Assembly (NCBI GenBank): GCA_039566865.1
Contig: CM076943.1
Coordinates: 39,006,663-39,070,662, forward strand
Direction of reading: 5' to 3'
Length of the DNA: 64,000 bases
Source of the DNA: Aurelia coerulea
Lineage: Eukaryota > Cnidaria > Scyphozoa > Semaeostomeae > Ulmaridae
Part shown: in pieces, positions 25,101 through 35,806 of the stretch
Numbering within the stretch: the first letter of the stretch is position 1
Layout: the number at the start of each line of letters is the position of its first letter
Made by a program: the position numbers and the translations under genes
The notes under the pieces: model-generated
The model's database searches: none
What the model was told of the DNA's origin: nothing
What the model saw: the letters and a program-made list of their open reading frames with translations, nothing else

Positions 25101-28100
25101 ATTATATATATAAAAACACACTTAAAAACACTTAAAAAACACTTAAAAACACTTAAAAAACACTTTAAAAATACTTAAAACATATATACCGGGTGAGTCA
25201 GAAAAAACGTGGGGTGTTTGGCAGATTGTGACGTCGCGTTCAGCAACCCGATCGTAGCGAACTAAATTTGTTCTTGCAGCCAGAGGTTTAACTTAGATCA
25301 TAAGCTTTTCCCCATCGAAATCGGTCACTTGATGTATTAATCAGAAAATATTTCCTTCGTAAGAAGTTGTATGGGAGTTTTGCAAACTTATGAAATCGTT
25401 GATAGAGCCCCTTCAGCATTTTACCCTTGCCAAAGCCGCAGGTACACGTGGTATTATCAGGGGAGAATGAAATAGTTTTGTCATGAAACAGCGCGTTGAT
25501 CGTGTTGAAATAAATCTCTTTACAACACAAAGAAGCATGCGTTTTTACTGTCTCTCAAACATATTCTCTTTGCAAGACAAGTTATGACGTGCCAAGGCAT
25601 CCAAGGGGAGAAAACACTATTTCCGAACTGTTTCATGCTCCCCAGATAATACCACGTGTACCTGCAGCTTTGGCAAGGCTAAAATGCTGAAGGGGCTTGG
25701 TTAAAGGTTTCCTCAGTTTGCAAGACTCCCATACAAAGTTTTAGGAAGAAAATCGTTTTTAAATAATGAATCACATGACCGATTTCGATGGGAAAAAGTT
25801 CATGATCTAAGTCAGATTTATGGCTGCACGGAATAATTTAGTTCACAACGGTCAGATGGCTAAACGCGACGCCACAGTCCGCCAAACACCCCACGTTTTT
25901 TCTGACTCACCCGGTATATATATATAGTGTAAGGTTAGAAGAGGGCCTAACTACTCAAAGAAACAGGCATCTGTTTGGTCTTTTGCGCTTTTTCTTTTCC
26001 AGTGCTGACGTTTCGCCCACTGGGGCATCTTCAGAGCAACTGGATAATTTTAAGAAGTCAACCTATATTTATAGTCAAAAAATTTAATTACAAGAATTTA
26101 TGTCCATATAAGGTCCTTCCGGTTCTTCATAAAACGTTTAAGTTTCGTCCTTCTTGCTGTTGTTGTTGTTGTTTTGTCATTCTTCTTCATTGTATCCCGG
26201 TTGCTGTTCTTGTTGTTCTTTGTCATCTCACGTAAGATTGTTTCTTCGATGTTGTTGTGTTCTTTCTTGCTGTTGTTGTTGCTATTGTTCTTCGTTGTCT
26301 TTGTTCTGATTGATGTTGTTGTTGTTGTTGTTGTTGTTCTTTGTCATTTACGTCAGATTGTTTCTTCGATGTTGTTGTGTTCTTTCTTGCTGTTGTTGTT
26401 GCTATTGTTCTTCGTTGTCTTTGTTCTGATTGATGTTGTTGTTGTTGTTGTTGTTGTTCTTTGTCATTTTACGTCAGATTGTTTCTTCGATGTTGTTGTG
26501 TTCTTTATTGCCGTCCTTGTTGCTGTTGTTCTTCGTTGTCTTTTATTCTGATTGATGTTGTTGTTGTTGGTGTTGTTCTTTGTTATTTCACGTCAGATTG
26601 TTCTTTGTTGTTGTTGTTGCTGTTTCATATGATGTCAGATTGATGTTTCGTCGAGCGAGATTCGCCGTCCCAACTGGTTTCAGTCCTTCGTAGCCGGTGG
26701 CTGATTCCATGAATCTAAAGCCACCTCGAGTGTACCTGTACCCTTTTCTTTCGTTTCTTCTCGTTTCTTTTCTATTTGGCGTCTTTCACAATTCGAGTGT
26801 CTTTCTGAAGCATCGGTTCTGAGTTGCAGTCTTTGTTGTTGGTGTTTCTTGTTGCAGTTGGCTTGTTGTTGACTTTGAAGCGCTTCCTGTTCTTTATAGC
26901 GGGCCATTCGATGCCCTAGTGGGCGAAACGTCAGCACTGGAAAAGAAAAAGCGCAAAAGACCAAACAGATGCCTGTTTCTTTGAGTAGTTAGGCCCTCTT
27001 CTAACCGTAAGAGTTGCTCTGAAGATGCCCTAGTGGGCGAAACGTCAGCACTGAAAAAGAAAAAGCGCAAAAGACCAAACAGATGCCTGTTCCTTTGAGT
27101 AGTTAGGCCCTCTTCTTACCGTACACTATATATATATATATAGGTCGAAACACAGAAATGACAACAAACCCGTTGAGACGTAACGCTAATATGATATGCT
27201 ACTAGTTTCGTCTGTTCACGCAGACTCTTCAGGCTTATTTGCCTGAAGAGTCTGCGTGAACAGACCTGAAGCCTGAAGACGTGAACAGACAAATAAGCCT
27301 GAAGAGTCTGCGTGAACAGACGAAACTAGTAGCATATCATATTAGCGTTACGTCTCAACGGGTTTGTTGTCATTTCTGTGTTTCGACCTATATCTTACAG
27401 TACCTGGATCACTTCGTGTTTCGCTCTATATATATATATATATATATATATATTCTCATAAGCTCATTCGCAATATGTAATAAAAAAGATATATGTAGTC
27501 AAGAAAAACACATTCTAGTAAACGTTTCGGCGTAAGCCTTCATCAGTAATAGCTTTCCAAATTAGATGGAGCATACATATAAACCTTGAAATAACAATAC
27601 AATATAAAAAACAATAGCCTGAGCGGGATCCTGATTATTACAATAAGTCATAAAAGGTGCAAATGGGGGTGTAGCCAAAGGCGGCAATGGGAAGATCAAA
27701 GAAAGCGCAGAGTAAAGAGCTGCTAAAGTCGGCGGCGGTGTCTGTCTCGCGGAAGCTAGAAAGAAAAAAACGTGTGAACTAACAAAACAAGCAATAGAAA
27801 GATCCAAGAGCGGATTGGCAGAAAAGAGATCCCTAAAAAAACAGCGTGTGTCCCTAATGAAAAGCAGAGCGCAAAAATCAAAACAACCAAACAACCAAAA
27901 TGTAAACAAAAATCAAATCTATGTATCAACCTGCCTAGTGTTTAATCCCTTAGGGGCAAAGCAATCCAGCCGATATTGCCAGAAGCTTTCCCGCATCCTA
28001 TTTCCCCCCGTTAGCCTATCGATTATCTTAATACTAATATCCTTCAGAAACCCGTGGTGGCCTTCTCCAGTAAAATGCCTGAAGAATTCCGCCTGGGGTA

Positions 28101-29148
28101 CTGAGGCCCCCGAATTAAACTTATGACTGCACGCCTTGTAATTGTTAAACCTAAGCCTAAAAGGCGTGCAGGTGCTACCAACATATTGTACACCGCAAAC
28201 AGTACATTCCAACAAATACACAACATTTGACGAGTCACAATTAAACGAATAGTTTATCCTATATTCCCGGCTATCTATGTTTGAATGAAAATGTCCACTA
28301 TTACTCATGACATTACACACATTTCAAGTGTGTAATGTCATGAGTAATAGTGGACATTTTCATTCAAACATAGATAGCCGGGAATATAGGATAAACTATT
28401 CGTTTAATTGTGACTCGTCAAATGTTGTGTATTTGTTGGAATGTACTGTTTGCGGTGTACAATATGTTGGTAGCACCTGCACGCCTTTTAGGCTTAGGTT
28501 TAACAATTACAAGGCGTGCAGTCATAAGTTTAATTCGGGGGCCTCAGTACCCCAGGCGGAATTCTTCAGGCATTTTACTGGAGAAGGCCACCACGGGTTT
28601 CTGAAGGATATTAGTATTAAGATAATCGATAGGCTAACGGGGGGAAATAGGATGCGGGAAAGCTTCTGGCAATATCGGCTGGATTGCTTTGCCCCTAAGG
28701 GATTAAACACTAGGCAGGTTGATACATAGATTTGATTTTTGTTTACATTTTGGTTGTTTGGTTGTTTTGATTTTTGCGCTCTGCTTTTCATTAGGGACAC
28801 ACGCTGTTTTTTTAGGGATCTCTTTTCTGCCAATCCGCTCTTGGATCTTTCTATTGCTTGTTTTGTTAGTTCACACGTTTTTTTCTTTCTAGCTTCCGCG
28901 AGACAGACACCGCCGCCGACTTTAGCAGCTCTTTACTCTGCGCTTTCTTTGATCTTCCCATTGCCGCCTTTGGCTACACCCCCATTTGCACCTTTTATGA
29001 CTTATTGTAATAATCAGGATCCCGCTCAGGCTATTGTTTTTTATATTGTATTGTTATTTCAAGGTTTATATGTATGCTCCATCTAATTTGGAAAGCTATT
29101 ACTGATGAAGGCTTACGCCGAAACGTTTACTAGAATGTGTTTTTCTTG

Positions 29149-29185
<37 letters not shown>

Positions 29186-29236
29186 AAGTGAACGATGGAC
29201 GATCTCTGGATGTTGTCCCTCTTCTTCTCATCGTTC

Positions 29237-29271
<35 letters not shown>

Positions 29272-32200
29272 ATGAACACAAAAATAAGACGACTTGGAGT
29301 TCTTCTACAATTTTCTTCTTCAATTCTCTACGCGTTTCGACTCTATGGTCATCGTCAGGAGAATGAATATTTATGTGATGGTATGCCCTTTTTATAGCCT
29401 GTTAGCGGTCACGTGATTAAAAAGGGGTCACGTGATGCTTAGTTGGGGTCACGTGATGCAAAATATGGCGTCACATGAATCCTTGATTGGATTTTAAAGT
29501 TACGTTTTATGTGTAGAAAATGATAGGCCACAGGGAAACAAAGTATTGAATAAATGGGCGAACGGAAACAAAATGGCCTATCCATTGGTTTTTTGAGGAA
29601 TTTTTTGCTAATATTTGTCTGGGTGGTTAAGTTTGTTATTTAGACCTTTTGGTGTAAGAGTCTGCAGTCGCATAATCCAGTTATCTTCGTGAGTTTCCAA
29701 TAATTTTGTTATATTGTCGGCGTCTTCTTTCTCAATTCGTTCGATTATTGTAAACCTTGCGTCCCTTGCAAAGATATGGTGTTGTTGTTTAAAGTGTTTC
29801 TCTACGGGAAGGAGCTTGTCGTATTGAGTTGATTTTATTCTAGAACGATAGTTGTTCAATCTGTAGTTAAAAGGCCATTCAGATTTACCGACATATTGTA
29901 TGTTACAGCGAACGCATTCAAGGAGGTAAATGACATTCATGCTCCTACAGTTTGATTTATGAAAGATCTTGTATGTTTTTTTGGTGGTTGCACTTATAAA
30001 AGAATTAGTTTTGATGACATGATTGCAGCAAAGGCTTCTACTGGTGTTACAAGGTGAGCAATATTTAGCTATTTGGTTTCTCGCTTTCTTTCTGAAAACT
30101 TTGTTATTAGTTATGGTGTTGCTACCAATAATCTCTCGGAGGTTTTTGCATCGACGGAATGCGATAATTGGGGGTTCTGGGAAGAGTGCCTTTAATTTTG
30201 GTTTTATATTTAAGATATCCCATCTTTCTCTTAGGATCTTACCAATTTGGGGAAGTGTAGAGTTGAAAGTAGTTACTAGGGGGATTCTTTTTGTTCTTTC
30301 TTTCAAGGTTTTTTGTAGCGTAGTTTCTCTTGGGGTTGTGATGGCTTTGTGGATCTGCTCGTGGAGTATTTCTTTGTGATATCCACGGCGTATAAAATTT
30401 GCTTCCATTTGTTTGCAGTGACTCTTTAATTCACTATCTTTAGTGCATATTCTTCGGAGTCTAAGTGCTTGAGAATATGGTAGACTGTTCTTTAAGTGCC
30501 TGGGATGAGCTGATTTGTAGTGGAGGTAGTTGTGTGTATCGGTTGGTTTGGTGAAAAGGGTTGTTTGTAGTTGTCTATTTTCGTCGATGTATATGCGGGT
30601 GTCAAGAAAAGGAATTGATGTCTTTGATATTTCGTAGTCAAATTTTATAGATGGGTGCTTGGTGTTCAGCCTTTCGGCAAAGGTCTTGAATCTTTGTTCA
30701 TCGCCTTTGTAGATCATCAAAATGTCGTCTATATATCTGCCGTAGTACAGGCAATCGTTAGTTACTTCAGGGTAGATGTATTTTTCTTCGAATTCACCCA
30801 TGTAAATTACTGCGTATGAAGGTGCTGCAACCGTGCCCATGGCACATCCTCTTGTTTGGAGATAGCTGTTTCCGTTAAACGTAAAGCAATTAAGCGTGAG
30901 CACATGTCTCATGAGGGTCAATAGGACCTCAGTTGCTGGCTCTTTTTCGGGTCTTGCGTTAAGTGCATTTTTAAGGGATAATAGTCCTTCTTCGTGGGAT
31001 ATGTTTGTGTAAAGGGACCTTACGTCCATGGTTACGAGTAATGCATCATTCGGTATTTTACCTATATTCTTTATTTTGTGAAGTAAATCTGTGGTATCAC
31101 GGATGTATGATCGAACTTTTTTCGCTAGCGGTTGTATAAAATGATCTACGTATTTTGATATTTTCGTTGTGTGACAGTTTGTAGATGCCACAACAGGGCG
31201 GCCAGGATTATTCTTTTTGTGAATTTTTGGTAGGAGGTAGAATCTTGCCGGTTTTACATTTTTAGGAGCTTTTAAAATATCTATTGCTTCTGCGTCTACT
31301 TTGCCTTGAGAGCGCATTTCGTCTAGTGAGTTGTTGATTATTCGAATGTAGCCTTGAAACGGGTCAAATGTTAATTTCCTATAAAACGACGTATTTCCTA
31401 GTTGGTTATTGGCTTCCGTGAGGTATTCTTCGATACCCCAAATGACGGTGGCCCCACCTTTGTCGGCTCGTGTTATTACAATGTCATCTCTTTTTGACAA
31501 GTCCTTTAGTGCCTTGCGTTCTCCTTTCGTAAGATTATGTGCGCGCATTGCCTGTTTGTTGTGGTTTTTTATGTCTTCAATGACTGCAGACTCAAAGGTC
31601 GTAATAGTGGTGTCTACGTTATACGGTGTAAATGAACTGTTCCGGTCCTTTAATCTTTGTAATATGGTAGGATTGTATTCAGAAATTCCGAAGTGTGCTC
31701 TAAGTCTTATTCGTCTAAAGAATGCCTTAAGGTCCTTATCGAATGCGGTAGTGTTATATCTAGGGGGTCGGGGGCAGAAGTTCAAACTTTTATCTAACAG
31801 ACTAAATACATCTACAGAAAAACTGTGTTTACTTAAATTTAAAATGCGTCCATTTGGGTCATTCTGAAGTCTACAAGTCTCTCGAAATTTCTTTGAAGCA
31901 TCTCGAAAGCTTGCTGCGTGTTTGTGAGTAGGTCTTGAATGCCCCCGTCCATGCTGTCTGTCCGGGGGCCGGCGTAGTTTTTTTGAGATGACACATTCGT
32001 TGCTGGTTGGATTGAAGTGGTCTTGCTCGATGTAGGTGGTGGTCTTCTTCGGGTGGCATTCGGTTTGAGGATGTCGGCATAGGTACGGGCACGTGTGTCC
32101 AGTCGTCCATGTCCTTGGTCCTTCGGGGTTGTAGATTCATCTACGACTGTTGGTGGTTGTTGTTGTCTGCCAGATATTGTCATGGTAGGTGCTGTGCGTT

Positions 32201-33820
32201 GGGGTCTTCTAGCGGTTTCTTGTCTTGATGGTGGTTGTTGTTGTTGTTGTTGATGTTGTTGTGGTTGCTGTTGTTTGCTTGGTTGTCCGTTGACTATATT
32301 CCATCGGAGCTTCCGGTGTTTTGCTCTCTTTGTTTTCTCTAGCTCGTGTTTCTTTTGCTCATTGTACTTGTTGACGATGGTCTTTATTTCATTGTATTCT
32401 TCGTCGGCTGTGGCAGCTTTTAATGCGTCGTCCAGTGAGTTTGCTTCTGTCGTTGTGGTTGTGATGGTTGCTTTGCAGAACTTGACTGTGTCCGACATTA
32501 GCTCGAGTGAGAGCTTTTCGATCTTTTCGTACCATGACGTCAGGAACTGGTCGTCGTGGTTACCGATGGATGGTTCCACTTCTATCTTGAAGTTCATTGG
32601 GATGATCTTATCTCTGATGCAGGTGGTGAGGAAGTCACGATGTGACTCGAAGCGGGCGATCTTTTCAGTCTTCCGGTTGAGTTTGATCGCAAGTTGTTGC
32701 GTGTCGTCAGCTGTTGATGACGTCGTTTCTGTTGTATCGATGACTGTTGCTATGCTGGAGTCACTTGCTGATGCGTCGGCCTCCGGTGTGTCGGTGTTGC
32801 GGGCTATATATCACACTATATATATATAAAGTGAACGATGAGAAGAAGAGGGACAACATCCACAGAATGTAACAACGCCAAAGAAAACAACGTATGTAAC
32901 AACAGCACATCGAAAAGACAACATCGCACTGCGAACAACGCCAAAGAAAAGAACCGAACCGAACTGAATGAACAGGGTAAAAGTACACCCGAGGTGGGTT
33001 AAGATTCAGGAAATCAGCCACTGGCAAAGAAGCACCGTAAACAAAATCGGAAAAGCGACGCTCGAAGAACGATGAAAGAAGATCTGACGTCAAAAGACAA
33101 AGCACGAAAATACAACACCAGGACACGAGATCCGACCCCTACAACGACAACGACTCAACTGAAAAACAACGAGAACGAGGCTAACAACAGAAACAACATA
33201 TGACAAGAACATTCTACCTTATAAGGACAAAATGATACTTGTAAATTGATTAACCTTATATGGACATACATTTTACTATAAATAGAAGTCGATACTTTAA
33301 CTTAATCAGTTGCTCTGAAGATGCCCTAGTGGGCGAAACTAGTTAGTAGATAGCTGAATAAATGAAAAAAAGCGCAAAAATCAACTCGATGCCTGCTCTC
33401 TGAGGATGTTGTCCCTCTTCTTCATCGTTCACTATATATTTTAAAGCGGTCTGGACGCAGACCATCGAAGAGTCATCAAGAAGCAGGAAGCGCTGAGAAA
33501 GACCAAGGAAACAACACAAATAAAGAATCTACGAAACAGATCGAAGACAACAACACAAACATAAACTCGCGACCGCGAGCAGCAACTCAACAATCTGACG
33601 TGGAATCAAACGACATACGTCAAGCAACAAAAGCAACAACAACAACAACAGCAACAACAATAGCAACAGCAAGACTGCAGAAAACAATGAAATCAATCTG
33701 ACGTGAAATCAAACGACAGACGAAAGCAGCAACAATAGCAGCAACAGCAACAATACAGAAAACAACGAAATCAACCTGACGCGAAATCAAACTACATAAC
33801 TACATACGTCAAGCAACAAT

Positions 33821-33868
<48 letters not shown>

Positions 33869-34841
33869 ATAACACAAGGAAAATATCTGACTACGAACTA
33901 CACACTGACGTCGAAGGAAACACCCGTAACAACAGCACATCGAAAAGACAACATCGCACTGCGAACAACGCCAAAGAAAAGAACCGAACCGAACTGAATG
34001 AACAGGGTAAAAGTACACCCGAGGTGGGTTAAGATTCAGGGAATCAGCCACTGGCAAAGAAGCACCGTAAACAAAATTGGAAAAGCGACGCTCGAAGAAC
34101 GATGAAAGAAGATCTGACGTCAAAAGACAAAGCACGAAAATACAACACCAGGACACGAGATCCGACCCCTACAACGACAACGACTCAACTGAAAAACAAC
34201 GAGAACGAGGCTAACAACAGAAACAACATATGACAAGAACATTCTACCTTATAAGGACAAAATGATACTTGTAAATTGATTAACCTTATATGGACATACA
34301 TTTTACTATAAATAGAAGTCGATACTTTAACTTAATCAGTTGCTCTGAAGATGCCCTAGTGGGCGAAACTAGTTAGTAGATAGCTGAATAAATGAAAAAA
34401 AGCGCAAAAATCAACTCGATGCCTGCTCTCTGAGGATGTTGTCCCTCTTCTTCATCGTTCACTATATATTTTAAAGCGGTCTGGACGCAGACCATCGAAG
34501 AGTCATCAAGAAGCAGGAAGCGCTGAGAAAGACCAAGGAAACAACACAAATAAAGAATCTACGAAACAGATCGAAGACAACAACACAAACATAAACTCGC
34601 GACCGCGAGCAGCAACTCAACAATCTGACGTGGAATCAAACGACATACGTCAAGCAACAAAAGCAACAAAAGCAACAACAATAGCAACAGCAAGACTGCA
34701 GAAAACAATGAAATCAATCTGACGTGAAATCAAACGACAGACGAAAGCAGCAACAATAGCAGCAACAGCAACAATACAGAAAACAACGAAATCAACCTGG
34801 CGCGAAATCAAACTACATAACTACATACGTCAAGCAACAAT

Positions 34842-34879
<38 letters not shown>

Positions 34880-35473
34880 GAATATAACACAAGGAAAATA
34901 TCTGACTACGAACTACACACTGACGTCGAAGGAAACACCCGTAACAACAGCACATCGAAAAGACAACATCGCACTGCGAACAACGCCAAAGAAAAGAACC
35001 GAACCGAACTGAATGAACAGGGTAAAAGTACACCCGAGGTGGGTTAAGATTCAGGGAATCAGCCACTGGCAAAGAAGCACCGTAAACAAAATCGGAAAAG
35101 CGACGCTCGAAGAACGATGAAAGAAGATCTGACGTCAAAAGACAAAGCACGAAAATACAACACCAGGACACGAGATCCGACCCCTACAACGACAACGACT
35201 CAACTGAAAAACAACGAGAACGAGGCTAACAACAGAAACAACATATGACAAGAACATTCTACCTTATAAGGACAAAATGATACTTGTAAATTGATTAACC
35301 TTATATGGACATACATTTTACTATAAATAGAAGTCGATACTTTAACTTAATCAGTTGCTCTGAAGATGCCCTAGTGGGCGAAACTAGTTAGTAGATAGCT
35401 GAATAAATGAAAAAAAGCGCAAAAATCAACTCGATGCCTGCTCTCTGAGGATGTTGTCCCTCTTCTTCATCGT

Positions 35474-35515
<42 letters not shown>

Positions 35516-35760
35516 GAACGATGAGAAGAAGAGGGACAACATCCAAAGAGAGCAGGCATCGAGTTGATCTTTTTGCGCTTTTTTGTTCAGACATCTGCTA
35601 ACTAGTTTCGCCCACTAGGGCATCTTCAGAGCAACTTCAGAGTTGCTCTGAAGATGCCCTAGTGGGCGAAACTAGTTAGCAGATAACTGAATAAAAAAGC
35701 GCAAAAGATCAACTCGATGCCTGCTCTCTGTGGATGTTGTCCCTCTTCTTCTCATCGTTC

Positions 35761-35806
<46 letters not shown>

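Larger units (their letters stand above)
25960..27060 (-). mobile_element. Hammerhead-bearing 1-kb unit, inverted copy
   Basis: Read on the minus strand, the AT-rich leader (CATATAAGG..., ATAAATATAGG...) leading into the hammerhead at 25999-26043 matches the leader of the units in 32820-35470. It also contains the GTT/CAA-rich body with about 120-bp internal repeats (26219, 26339, 26459, 26579) and CACGTCAGATTG motifs that correspond to CAATCTGACGT in the array. Frames rich in Val/Leu/Phe from (GTT)n are not genes. Confidence 0.6.
27141..27390. repeat. Palindrome with paired hammerheads
   Basis: TAGGTCGAAACACAGAAATG ... and CATTTCTGTGTTTCGACCTA are inverted. The arms are about 100 bp, and the centre repeats the CCTGAAGAGTCTGCGTGAAC segment more than once. 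Flanked by (TA)n on the left. Confidence 0.75.
27491..29157. mobile_element. Penelope-like element palindrome, 830-bp arms
   Basis: Arms 27491-28320 and 28328-29157 are inverted copies around the spacer ATTTCAA and look nearly identical. Each arm carries the GIY-YIG part of a PLE reading outward from the centre, then non-coding sequence, then a hammerhead at the outer end, followed by TA-rich DNA. The reverse transcriptase domain is absent from both arms, so this is a pair of head-to-head 5'-truncated copies. Confidence 0.85.
29269..32811 (-). mobile_element. Penelope-like element with ORF1-like frame
   Basis: A long PLE bounded on both sides by (TA)n tracts carrying the AAAGTGAACGATGAGAAGAA end motif. 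From 5' to 3' on the minus strand: an ORF1-like frame (about 32810-31839), an overlapping RT/GIY-YIG frame (to 29608), a short 3' region and a hammerhead (29364-29323). Coding frames look uninterrupted. This may be a recently active copy. Confidence 0.85.
32820..35470 (+). repeat. Tandem array of about 1-kb hammerhead units
   Basis: Equivalent points recur at 32898, 33926 and 34941 (GTAACAACAGCACATCG) and the hammerhead cores at 33315, 34345 and 35360, giving spacings of 1030 and 1015 bp. Each unit has a CAA-rich body, a conserved block (ACATCGCACTGCGAACAACG ... CACCCGAGGTGGG), an AT-rich leader TATGGACATACATTTTACTA, the hammerhead, then GATGTTGTCCCTCTTCTTCA and the GTTCACT end motif. Units are nearly identical, differing mainly in CAA copy number. 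The array directly abuts the PLE 5' end and shares its end motif. Minus-strand frames of about 115 codons repeated per unit are by-products of the recent duplication. Confidence 0.8.

Noticed and set aside
26174..26643. Long Val/Leu/Phe-rich frames
   Set aside because: They are translations of a (GTT)n-rich tandem repeat inside the hammerhead unit.
32761..35171. Three nearly identical minus-strand frames of 113-121 codons starting MSWCCIFVLCLL
   Set aside because: They are repeated because the 1-kb unit is duplicated; composition is low-complexity and the frame shows no domain. Conservation in distant copies would be needed to revive the idea.
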